Part shown: positions 1-7,900 of the stretch, one piece after another
Layout of the letters: each line of letters starts with the position of its first letter
Position numbering within the stretch: position 1 is the stretch's first letter
From: REBR01 sp033721915
GTDB lineage: Bacteria > Pseudomonadota > Gammaproteobacteria > Pseudomonadales > Oleiphilaceae
Reading direction: 5' to 3'
DNA: 22,396 nt
Assembly (NCBI GenBank): GCA_033721915.1
Contig: JAWWAC010000049.1
Span: 1 to 22,396, forward strand
The notes under the pieces: model-generated
The model's database searches: none
The model's input: only the letters and a program-made list of their open reading frames with translations
What the model was told of the DNA's origin: nothing
Program-made: the position numbers and the translations under genes

Positions 1-6
1 CAATCC

Positions 7-46
7 CTTAAACCCCCATTTTTACCCTGAAAAAACCCCTGATAAG
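7..46 (-). repeat. Dispersed intergenic repeat, block A, copy 1
   Basis: The block reads, on the plus strand, as CTTAAA, a C run, a T run, ACCC, an A run and then C-rich sequence. It aligns without gaps to 3136-3175, with 34 of 41 positions identical when 6-46 is compared. It has no coding potential. It sits at the same distance from a CTGGTCCGACCC word as the other copy. Strand is given to match the neighbouring genes. Function is unknown. Confidence 0.6.
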
Positions 47-97
47 CACTGATTCCGCCCTTTAAACTCCGGATTCCCGTTCAGAATCAATTCATTA

Positions 98-114
98 ATC
101 TGGTCCGACCCGGC
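98..114. promoter_or_regulatory. FadR-like operator, copy 1
   Basis: The sequence ATCTGGTCCGACCCGGC matches the published E. coli FadR consensus ANCTGGTCCGACNTGTT over its first 13 positions and then weakly. The core GGTCCGACC is a perfect odd-centred palindrome. FadR is the GntR-family acyl-CoA sensor controlling fatty-acid genes. Whether this organism has FadR cannot be seen here, and another GntR-type regulator could use a similar site. Confidence 0.45.
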
Positions 115-116
115 AT

Positions 117-149
117 AAAAAAACCCGCGCCGGTAGGCGGTGCGGGTTT
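117..149 (-). terminator. Intrinsic terminator after the lipoprotein gene
   Basis: Read on the minus strand, an AAACCCGC arm pairs with GCGGGTTT across a short loop and is followed by a run of T residues. It begins about 20 bases after the stop codon of the lipoprotein gene, so it most likely ends that transcript. Confidence 0.85.
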
Positions 150-167
150 GGGTCTTTCATGGCCCGG

Positions 168-2927
168 TCAGCGGGGCAATTCGGGGCAGAGGGCCAGTTC
201 GCTGCCGCCGGCACGGATGACGCTGCGCACATCGATCAGCCGGCCCTCAGGGTGCAGGAAGTGGGATTGCTGGCAATAGGCGCCACGGGCGGAACGGGGG
301 TATTTGTGGGGGTCGTTGTTGTCCTTCCAGTCCGCGGGCCTGTTGGCGATGGGAGGGATGGCGGTGCGACCTTCATCCCACTGGATCAGGCCTGAGAGTT
401 CCGTGCGCTGGCCGCCGGGGGCGTCGTAGGGCGTGCCCGGTCCGGACAGGGGCATACCGAACAGCAGTGTCTTGTCCAGGTTACGCTGCTGGTGCCACTG
501 CTGGCGGTTATCGAAACACTTGTCCTGGTGACCCTCGGGGCAGTCGCTGGTCAGGCGTGGATACAGATCCGCCAGGAAAGGGGTATCACTGCTGGCAATC
601 AGGGTGCGGGCCAGGTTGTAGGCGGACCAGTGGGTCACCAGATGGTCGGCGTAGGCCGGCCGCAGCATCACCTGGTTATCCGGGCCATTGAGTGCGCTGT
701 TGTTGGTGATGTGGTGGGCATAGCCGTTGTTCTCGCCACGGTCCCAGAGCATCTGCAACAGTGCGAACATCAGGTTGCGGTCCAGATCGTCCTGGTAGGC
801 CAGATTGGGCAGCGTGGAGAAGCCGAAAGGCACCTCGTCGGCAAAGGCCGGCCGTGACCAGCCGGTGCTGCGCCGCAGCAGCAGGCTGTAGCTCATCCCC
901 GGCACACCCAGAACACCCCGGGTAATATCCTGTGACATGGCCACTACGGGGCCTCCCAGAATGCCACCCTGGCTGATGCCATGGTAGAACACATGGCGGT
1001 GGTCGAATCGGGGCCGCCCCTGTTCGTCCTGGAACGCCTCACTGGCCGCCAGCCCCTCGGGATGGCGCAGCAGGCGGGCCAAAAACATCTTATGTAGCAT
1101 GCCCTGCTGGGTCGCATCAGGGACCACCGGGAATCGGGACAGCTCCGGCAGTGCCGTCAGGACATTGCCTATATCGCCGATGGCAAAGCCATACCAGTCG
1201 GCGGCACAGAACATGAAATTGTTATCCGGATCAAAGGTGGAGAGGCCCGGTACCGCATCGTAAGTGATGGCACCACGCTGATCGAAAAGACCGTGGCCGT
1301 AAATGCCGGCCCTGGCCGGAGATCCGCCACTGGCGTCTTCATAGAGGCGGCAGACGAATGGCACGCTCTTGTGCCCGGTCTGGTCAGGCAGGCCATCGCC
1401 AAAAGGCTGCATCTTCGGGTCGTCCGGGTGCAGCTCGTCCAGTGGGTTATAGAACAGTCGATTGGGTGGCAGGCTGACGGATTCGCCGATCTGCAGGGCA
1501 TCGGGAACCTCACCCGTGCCTTCCAGCAGAAACTGGAACGGCTGGCACAGCTCCGCCACCGGGGCCCCTTCAAGGCAGCTGTCCAGCAGGTTGCGGGCAA
1601 CGGAATCCTCACCACCGCCGGCCAGCGTTTTCACCTCACCGGACAGGGGCCCCAGCCCCTCCAGTGGCGAGGGATCCTGTGGCACCACATAGCTGGGCAC
1701 CTGAACCGTTCCGTGAATTTCACGGTACATGCGGCCATTCTTGGTGTTCTCCGGCGATTCCTCCACCACCCGGTCAATGGTGAACTCGGGTGCCTGGCAG
1801 GGGGCCCCGTCCTGGTAACGGACACAATCCGCGCCGGCTTCCGGTCCGGTCATGGCCGTCAGAGGGCTTTCATCCTCCGCCAGAGTGGCAAAGGCATCGT
1901 CCCGCATATGGCGCAGACGGGCCACATTGTTCTCGGTGCTGGCGACGGTGAAATCCCAGGCCAGGTAGAAGCGGTCATTGTCCTGCACCGGCATTTCCGG
2001 CTTCAGCACCGGGAACACCTTGTTCTGGAGCTGTTCGCAACGCTCTTTCAGTGCCGGCAGAGCAAAGGCATCCGCCCCCTGGTCTCGGCATTTGGCAAAA
2101 AAAGGCGGTGCGGCAATGGGCTCACCCTCGCTGTTCTCGATGTGGCGAATGGCCACCACATAGCGGCGCCCTTCCCGGAAGTTCACAGCAGGACGTACCA
2201 GCATGGCGTGGCGGGCCTGACCCGGGCGGGTGAGCGTATCCAGCGTCTCATCGGCATTGGGTGGGAACAGCATGCCGGCACTGGCGTCCCGCTCCACCCA
2301 GATGGGATGGCGCTCACCGGTTTCCGTATCCAACACAATCACCGCTGTATTCGGGTCGGTATAGCGCTCAAGATCATTGAAGGGGACTGCATTGCGCACT
2401 GGTCCTGTGGGCTGACCGGACTCATCGGTGACAAAGGCCAGCTCCGGGATAAAGGTGGTGATCAGCTGTCCCGGTGAAAAGCCGTCGTTGCGGTTCCACT
2501 CCAAGGGGTCAATGGGTTTGCCGGCGATATTCCGGGGCATGGCCAGGCGGTTGAAATCGATGCGCCGTCCTGTGCCGCCACGGCCGGTGCCACCGATCTG
2601 GTCCGGTGCCACGGCCCGGGTAAAATGGTCACTGGGAAAGGGGTACATGCAGTGGGCCCCGTCCAGGGGGTCGCAAGCCCGCAGTGCTGTATCCACCTCA
2701 TCACGAAGTTCCTCCGGGAAGCTCTGTGACTGGGAGGCCACCACCTCACGATCGTTTTCCCCACGGGATGGGGGGCGATCTTCCGGCGGCCCCTTCTGGG
2801 GCCTTGAGTCGGCCTGATCCTGGCTCTGGCTGGCATTGTCACTGGCGTTGTTACCGTTACCGGCTTCGTTGCAGCCGGCCAGCAGCAGTATCAGTGACAC
2901 CGCCGCAGTGGGCATAATCAGACGCAT
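168..2927 (-). CDS. Large lipoprotein with GxSxG serine-hydrolase motif, function unknown
   Basis: This 919-residue protein starts with a short charged and hydrophobic signal ending in LLAGC, so Cys19 is the expected lipidated residue. A low-complexity N/D/Q/S-rich linker follows, as in surface or outer-membrane lipoproteins. Residue 20 is Asn, not Asp, so there is no classical inner-membrane retention signal. A nucleophile-elbow-like motif GISQGG places a candidate catalytic serine at Ser652, in a context typical of alpha/beta hydrolases. The region around residues 85-120 has a PFPSDHFT motif and a GRRIDFNR stretch of the kind seen in large uncharacterised secreted proteins. The start is supported by GGAG seven bases upstream of the ATG. 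The gene is monocistronic: it has its own promoter, leader hairpin and terminator. A secreted lipase/esterase, loosely comparable to the lysophospholipase VolA of Vibrio, is possible but not shown. I recognise no exact family. Confidence 0.85.
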   Translation of the reverse strand: MRLIMPTAAVSLILLLAGCNEAGNGNNASDNASQSQDQADSRPQKGPPEDRPPSRGENDREVVASQSQSFPEELRDEVDTALRACDPLDGAHCMYPFPSDHFTRAVAPDQIGGTGRGGTGRRIDFNRLAMPRNIAGKPIDPLEWNRNDGFSPGQLITTFIPELAFVTDESGQPTGPVRNAVPFNDLERYTDPNTAVIVLDTETGERHPIWVERDASAGMLFPPNADETLDTLTRPGQARHAMLVRPAVNFREGRRYVVAIRHIENSEGEPIAAPPFFAKCRDQGADAFALPALKERCEQLQNKVFPVLKPEMPVQDNDRFYLAWDFTVASTENNVARLRHMRDDAFATLAEDESPLTAMTGPEAGADCVRYQDGAPCQAPEFTIDRVVEESPENTKNGRMYREIHGTVQVPSYVVPQDPSPLEGLGPLSGEVKTLAGGGEDSVARNLLDSCLEGAPVAELCQPFQFLLEGTGEVPDALQIGESVSLPPNRLFYNPLDELHPDDPKMQPFGDGLPDQTGHKSVPFVCRLYEDASGGSPARAGIYGHGLFDQRGAITYDAVPGLSTFDPDNNFMFCAADWYGFAIGDIGNVLTALPELSRFPVVPDATQQGMLHKMFLARLLRHPEGLAASEAFQDEQGRPRFDHRHVFYHGISQGGILGGPVVAMSQDITRGVLGVPGMSYSLLLRRSTGWSRPAFADEVPFGFSTLPNLAYQDDLDRNLMFALLQMLWDRGENNGYAHHITNNSALNGPDNQVMLRPAYADHLVTHWSAYNLARTLIASSDTPFLADLYPRLTSDCPEGHQDKCFDNRQQWHQQRNLDKTLLFGMPLSGPGTPYDAPGGQRTELSGLIQWDEGRTAIPPIANRPADWKDNNDPHKYPRSARGAYCQQSHFLHPEGRLIDVRSVIRAGGSELALCPELPR

Positions 2928-2940
2928 AGCGATTCTCCGC

Positions 2941-2962
2941 AGCCCCTTGAAGGGGCTTTTTT
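2941..2962 (+). terminator. Plus-strand terminator-like hairpin in the lipoprotein leader
   Basis: On the plus strand AGCCCCT pairs with AGGGGCT around a 3-base loop and is followed at once by six T residues, which is a textbook intrinsic terminator. No plus-strand gene precedes it; it would stop antisense transcription through the lipoprotein gene. On the minus strand the same hairpin lies in the mRNA leader, ending 2 bases before the GGAG ribosome binding site (2935-2938). Confidence 0.6.
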
Positions 2963-3070
2963 GTTGTTGTCACCACTGTCCTGGCCTGAGTGGGCCGGAC
3001 AGACGTTTCCGGACCGCCTCCCTGTCCAGTGCCCTTTTAATGGCAATAATGTGACAGAGTATCAGCAATT

Positions 3071-3099
3071 ATGTAAATTTTCTTTACCGGTTATGTCAA
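3071..3099 (-). promoter_or_regulatory. Candidate sigma-70 promoter of the lipoprotein gene
   Basis: On the minus strand a perfect -35 TTGACA (3094-3099) is followed after 17 bases by TTACAT (3071-3076), a weak -10. A better -10-like CATAAT lies 3 bases further on, but at 20-base spacing. The predicted leader is about 135 bases and includes the hairpin next to the ribosome binding site. Confidence 0.5.
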
Positions 3100-3135
3100 A
3101 AGGTATCAAACCGCCAGAGCCATGGCCCACGGCGC

Positions 3136-3175
3136 CTTAAAGCCCCTTTTTTACCCAAAAAAAACACCTTTTAAG
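3136..3175 (-). repeat. Dispersed intergenic repeat, block A, copy 2
   Basis: This is the second copy of the block at 7-46, with the same order of CTTAAA, C run, T run, ACCC and A run. It lies 93 bp from the second CTGGTCCGACCC word, exactly as in copy 1, while the sequence between the conserved blocks has diverged. This pattern indicates duplication followed by selective retention of both ends, or a repeated regulatory cassette. Confidence 0.6.
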
Positions 3176-3226
3176 GCCGAAAAAAGGCCAGTTATGGCTC
3201 TTTATTACCTAAATATCAGGGACTTG

Positions 3227-3243
3227 ACCTGGTCCGACCCGCA
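3227..3243. promoter_or_regulatory. FadR-like operator, copy 2
   Basis: The sequence ACCTGGTCCGACCCGCA matches the first 13 positions of the FadR consensus ANCTGGTCCGACNTGTT and contains the GGTCCGACC palindrome. It lies about 130 bp upstream of the candidate -35 of the lipoprotein gene and directly beside the putP terminator. If functional, it would act from upstream or on a promoter I have not identified. Confidence 0.45.
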
Positions 3244-3244
3244 C

Positions 3245-3283
3245 AAAAAACCCCGCGCCGGCGGGGCCGGGGCGGGGTTTTTT
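3245..3283. terminator. Strong bidirectional terminator after putP
   Basis: A perfect 12-bp stem (AAAAAACCCCGC with GCGGGGTTTTTT) encloses a 15-base GC-rich loop. It ends in T runs on both strands. It starts 13 bases after the putP stop codon and separates the put genes from the lipoprotein gene. Confidence 0.92.
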
Positions 3284-3295
3284 GCTGGGGGTGGG

Positions 3296-4786
3296 TCAGG
3301 CTTTGGGGTTGGGGTTGAGTTTGTCGAACTGCTCTTCGATGGCTTTCTCAGGGCCGCCGGTGGCCAGTGAGACCACCACGATGGCGATGGCGGAGAAGAT
3401 GAAGCCGGGCAGGATCTCGTAGATGTCCGCGAAAGTACCGCTGGCGGTCATTTTCCAGAGCACCACGGTGACGCCACCGACGATCACGCCGGCCAGCGCG
3501 CCGTTGCGGTTCATGCGGCGCCAGTACAGGGAGAGGATGATCGCCGGGCCGAAAGCGGCGCCGAATCCGGCCCAGGCGTAGGAGACCAGGTCCAGCACCA
3601 TGGAGTCGTCATCCATGGCCACGGTGGCGGCTATCAGTGCAATCACCACCACGGCCACGCGGCCCACCCTCACCAGCTCCAGCTGGTTGGCCTGCTTGCG
3701 GAAGAAGCCCTTGTAGAAGTCCTCCGCCAGTGCCGATGAACACACCAGCAGCTGTGAGTCGGCGGTGCTCATCACGGCCGCCAGAATGGCCGCCAGCAGG
3801 ATGCCGGAGATCACCGGGTGGAACAGGGCGTTGACCAGCAACATGAAGACGGTCTCGCCGTCCTCCACCTTGGCGTCAAAGAAACCGATGGCGGCAAAGC
3901 CCACCAGCAGTGAGCCCACCAGGGTGATGGCCGACCAGCTGACCGCCACACGGCGGGCATAGGGCACCCGGTCTTCGCTGCTGATGGCCTTGAAGCGAGC
4001 CAGTATATGGGGCTGGCCGAAGTAGCCAAGGCCCCAGGCCATCAGTGAAATAATCGCCAGTGCTCCCAGGGCCTCGCCGTCCGCTCCGGTAAACAGGTTC
4101 AGGAAGTGGCTGTTCTCCTCGCCCATGGCGGCGGTCATGGCGCTCCAGCCACCCACATCGCTGATGGCCATGACCGGCACCAGTGCCAGTGCCGCCATCA
4201 TCAGAAGCCCCTGCACCACATCCGTCCAGGACACCGCCAGAAAGCCACCAAACAGGGTATAGGAGACCACCGCGATGGTGCCCACAATCACCGCCCACTG
4301 GTAAGGCATTTCAAAGACCGTCTCAAACAGCTTGCCACCGGCCACCAGGCCGGAGCTGGTATAGAACAGGAAGAACAGCAGTATGAAAAACGCGGACATT
4401 ACCCGCAGCACGCGGCTGGTGTCATTGAAGCGGTTTTCCAGGTAGGAGGGAATGGTCAGGGAATCCTTGGCGGCGGCACTGTAGTTACGCAGGCGCCGCG
4501 CCACCACCAGCCAGTTCAGCCAGGTACCCAGCAACAGGCCGGCGGCAATCCAGATGGCCTCGAAACCGGCGGCATAGGCGTAGCCGGGCAGACCCAGCAG
4601 AAGCCAGCCGCTCATGTCCGAGGCACCGGCACTGAGGGCCGAGGGGATGGGGCCCAGGTTACGTCCACCCAGGACATAATCGGCCAGGTTCTGGGTGCGC
4701 ATGTAGGCCACCAGGCCCAGTGCCAGCATGCCCAGTATGTACACCACAAAGGTGAGACTGACGACGGTGAGATTCTCCACTTCCAT
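3296..4786 (-). CDS. putP: Sodium/proline symporter PutP
   Basis: This 496-residue inner-membrane protein belongs to the sodium:solute symporter family (LeuT fold) and imports L-proline with Na+. The conserved stretch SAGASDMSGWLLLGLPG includes Asp57 and Ser59, the counterparts of E. coli PutP Asp55 (Na+) and Ser57 (Na+/proline binding). Further matches to E. coli PutP run the whole length, for example GGFLAVSWTD, WGLGYFGQPHILARF, AAVMSTADSQLLVCSSA and SYAWAGFGAAFGP. Length agrees with the family (about 500). The ATG at 4786 has GGAGGAG nine bases upstream. The gene lies 123 bp downstream of putA on the same strand. The gap contains a stable hairpin but no T run, so co-transcription with putA is likely. 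A strong terminator follows. Confidence 0.97.
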   Translation of the reverse strand: MEVENLTVVSLTFVVYILGMLALGLVAYMRTQNLADYVLGGRNLGPIPSALSAGASDMSGWLLLGLPGYAYAAGFEAIWIAAGLLLGTWLNWLVVARRLRNYSAAAKDSLTIPSYLENRFNDTSRVLRVMSAFFILLFFLFYTSSGLVAGGKLFETVFEMPYQWAVIVGTIAVVSYTLFGGFLAVSWTDVVQGLLMMAALALVPVMAISDVGGWSAMTAAMGEENSHFLNLFTGADGEALGALAIISLMAWGLGYFGQPHILARFKAISSEDRVPYARRVAVSWSAITLVGSLLVGFAAIGFFDAKVEDGETVFMLLVNALFHPVISGILLAAILAAVMSTADSQLLVCSSALAEDFYKGFFRKQANQLELVRVGRVAVVVIALIAATVAMDDDSMVLDLVSYAWAGFGAAFGPAIILSLYWRRMNRNGALAGVIVGGVTVVLWKMTASGTFADIYEILPGFIFSAIAIVVVSLATGGPEKAIEEQFDKLNPNPKA

Positions 4787-4847
4787 AGCGAGCTACTCCT
4801 CCGGGGCAAAGCACCCCTGGTTAATGCATTATTGTTGGTGCTTCTGT

Positions 4848-4881
4848 GGCAGGACGGAAAACGGCCCGTGTCCGCCCTGCC
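4848..4881 (-). other. Hairpin in the putA-putP intercistronic mRNA
   Basis: On the minus strand GGCAGGGCGGA pairs with TCCGTCCTGCC to form an 11-bp stem with one G-U wobble and a 12-base loop. On the plus strand the same position is an A-C mismatch, so the fold fits the putA-putP transcript. No T run follows, so it is more likely an mRNA stability or processing element than a terminator. Confidence 0.6.
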
Positions 4882-4909
4882 CTTGCTCGAGACAGTCCGT
4901 GGATGCGCT

Positions 4910-7900
4910 TCACTGGCGGTCTTCGTGGTCCTCCACGGACAGTTTCTCCACGCCCAGAGAAAGCAGTGTGGCATTGCCCCCCACAGCGGTGGTGTTGTTG
5001 GTGCGAGTGCGTTCTGTGGCAAATCGCGGCAGGTACTGAGGCCCGCCGGCCTTGGGGCCGGTGCCGGAGAGTCCCTGGCCGCCAAAGGGCTGGACACCCA
5101 CCACGGCGCCAATCTGATTGCGATTGATGTAGGTGTTGCCCACCCGCACCCGTGACTCGATGTACTCGGCGGTGGATTCACTGCGGCTGTGGATGCCCAG
5201 TGTCAGTCCGTAGCCCGCCTCATTGATTTCATCGATCACCGCATCCAGCTCCGTGGCCTTGTAGCGGGCCACATGGAGTATGGGGCCGAAGTGCTCCTGC
5301 TTGAGCGCGTTGATGCCGCTGATTTCATAGGCCTGTGGCGCCACAAAGCAGCCGTCTTCCAGCCCGTCGGGCATGGGGGTTTCGCCGATCAGGCGGTGGC
5401 CGCTGTCACGCAGTGCCTTGACGTGCTTGTTCAGAAGACTGCGTGCCTGGTCATCAATCACCGGCCCCACATCGGTGCTGAGACGGGCCGGGTCACCGGG
5501 CTGAAGCTCTCTAATGGCCCCCGCCAGTATCGTCTCAATGGTCTCCGCCACGTCCTCCTGGACGTACAGCACCCGCAGTGCCGAGCAGCGTTGCCCGGCG
5601 CTGGCAAAGGCGGACTGCAGCACGTCTTTCACCACCTGCTCCGGCAGTGCACTGCTGTCCACGATCATGGCGTTCTGGCCGCCGGTCTCGGCGATCAGTG
5701 GCACTATGGCCCCCTCACGGGCGGCCAGTGTGCGGTTGATGATGTGGGCGGTGCCGGTGGAGCCGGTGAAGGTGACACCACTGACCCGGGCATCCGGCAG
5801 CAGCTGGTTGCCGATACCGGCCCCGTCACCGGGCAGAAGCTGGATCACTTCCGGCGGGAAGCCCGCCTCCAGCATCAGCTGTACCGCCCTGTGAGCGATC
5901 AGGCTGGTCTGCTCGGCGGGCTTGGCCAGCACGGCATTGCCGGCAGCCAGTGCCGCCATGATCTGGCCGGAGAAAATGGCCAGTGGGAAGTTCCAGGGGC
6001 TGATGCAGAGAAAGACACCGCGCCCTTCCAGGTAGATCTCGTTGGATTCGCCGGTGGGACCCGGCAGTGTGGTGGCACTGGCAAACTTCTCGCGGCACTG
6101 GTTGGCGTAGTAGCGGCAGAAGTCCACTGCCTCGCGCACCTCGTCAATGCCGTCCTGGAGTGTCTTGCCCGCCTCCCGGGTGCACAGTGCCATCAGCTCC
6201 GGCTGGTTGGATTCCAGCAGATCGCCGTAACGCTCCAGGCACCGGGCCCGTGTTTCCGTGTCGGTCTTGCGCCAGAGCTTGCCGCCGGCGGTGGCCAGTG
6301 TCAGCGCCTCGCTCACCTGTTCCGGGCGGCTCCAGTGGATCTGCCCCGTGGTGCGGTTGCGGTCGGCGGGGTTGCTGACAGTGCTGGGGTTGCCCTCGCG
6401 GCGGTCCTTGCCGTTGATGATGGGCGCACCGGTCCAGTGGTGGTCGGACCAGGACTGGATGGACGACTGCAGTGGCTCCAGGTCACTCAGCACCATCAGG
6501 TTCTGACCCTGTGAGTTGACCCGCCCCTTGCCGTAGAGATCCCTGGGCAGCGGGATGCGCGGGTCTCTCAGGCTTTTGTAGCTGTTGAGTACAGTGGCCG
6601 GATGCTGCACCAGGTCCTCAATGGGTGTGGCGGCGTCCACCACACGGTGCACAAAGGAGGAGTTGGCGCCGTTCTCAAGAAGGCGGCGCACCAGGTAAGG
6701 CAGCAGGTCCTTGTGGGCCCCCACCGGGGCATAGATGCGCACCGGCAGGCCGCTGCTTTTCATCACCGCACTGTAGAGGGCGTCGCCCATGCCATGGAGT
6801 CGCTGGAACTCGAACACCGCCTGTGGCTGCTCACGGGCATAATGCAGCACCGAGGCCACGGTGTGGGCATTGTGGCTGGCAAACTGGGGGTAAATGTTGC
6901 CCTGTGCCTGAGGGCTGAGCAGAAAGCGGGCACAGGCCAGGTAGGAGACGTCGGTGCATTCCTTGCGGGTAAACACCGGATAATCACGCACACCCAGTTG
7001 CTGGCAGTGCTTGATCTCGGTGTCCCAGTAGGCGCCCTTGACCAGTCGCACCGGCATCCGGTCTCCCTGTTCACGGGCCAGGGTATTGAGCCAGCACAGC
7101 ACCGGCAGGGCCAGTTTGGAGTAACCCTGCACCGCCAGTCCGAACTCCCCCCAGCCTTTGACATCCTCGCTCTGGTAGACCGCGGCAAAGACTTCCAGTG
7201 ACAGCTCCAGGCGGTCCATCTCCTCGGCGTCCACGGTCAGTGGCACGTTCAGTGCCCTGGCATGGCGCACCAGACGGCGCAGGGTGGGCACCAGTTCGTT
7301 ATGGATTCGCTCCTGTTGGGAACGGTGATAGCGAAAGTGCAATGCGGAGAGCTTGATGGAGACGGAAGGCACCGGGGCATCACCACGGGGGTAGCGGTTG
7401 TGGCCCACCGCCTCGATGGCTTTCCAGTAGTGGTCAAAGTAGCCTTCAGCGTCTTCCTGGGTCAGTGCCGCCTCGCCGAGCATATCGAAGGAATAGCTGT
7501 AGCCCTTGTCACGGCTTTCACGGCCATTGTCCAGTGCCTCCTCAATATCACGGCCCAGCACAAACTGGCGACCCATGATGCCCATGGCCTGGTACATGGC
7601 CTTGCGGATCACCGGCTCGCCGGCGCGGTTGACGAGACGCTTCCAGAGACTGCGGGGGTGTCCGTCCAGGCGGTTGTCCAGTTTCACCACCTTGCCCGTG
7701 AGCAGCATGCCCCAGGTGGAGGCATTGACCAGCACCGACTCGCTGCGGCCCATGTGCTTCTTCCAGTCCGCGTCCCCCATCTTGTCGCGGATCAGGGCAT
7801 CGGCGGTGTGGGCGTCAGGGATACGCATCAGGGCCTCAGCCAGGCACATCAGCAAGACGCCCTCTTCCGTATCCAGGCTGTATTCCTGCAGCAGTGCGTC

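Larger units (their letters stand above)
1..167. other. Intergenic region left of the lipoprotein gene (element copy 1)
   Basis: No gene is visible here. The stretch holds a minus-strand terminator (117-149), a FadR-like box (98-114) and an A/T- and C-tract block (7-46). That block recurs at 3136-3175 with about 83% identity by my count. The distance from the block to the box is 93 bp in both copies, so the two intergenic regions look homologous. By analogy with copy 2, which lies upstream of the lipoprotein gene, this region may be the upstream region of another minus-strand gene beyond the left edge. That last step is inference. Confidence 0.6.
2928..3295. other. Intergenic regulatory region between putP and the lipoprotein gene
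   Basis: No gene is visible in these 368 bases. From the putP side it holds the putP terminator (3245-3283), a FadR-like box (3227-3243), the A/T-tract block A copy 2 (3136-3175), a TTGACA promoter reading toward the lipoprotein (3071-3099) and a hairpin next to the ribosome binding site (2941-2957). Between 3168 and 3176 a TTTTAAGG-type arm is complementary to CCTTAAA at 3135, so block A can also fold. Confidence 0.7.

Noticed and set aside
1293..2477. Long plus-strand frame opposite the lipoprotein gene
   Set aside because: It is a GC-rich antisense shadow with no domain features, no ribosome binding site and residue composition typical of such frames.
6443..6452. A third CTGGTCCGAC word inside putA
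   Set aside because: It lies in the coding sequence (SWSDHH region), away from any promoter, and lacks block A and the terminator; probably chance.
5189..6514. Long plus-strand frame opposite putA
   Set aside because: PutA is unmistakable on the other strand; this frame shows only low-complexity G/A/Q/H-rich sequence.
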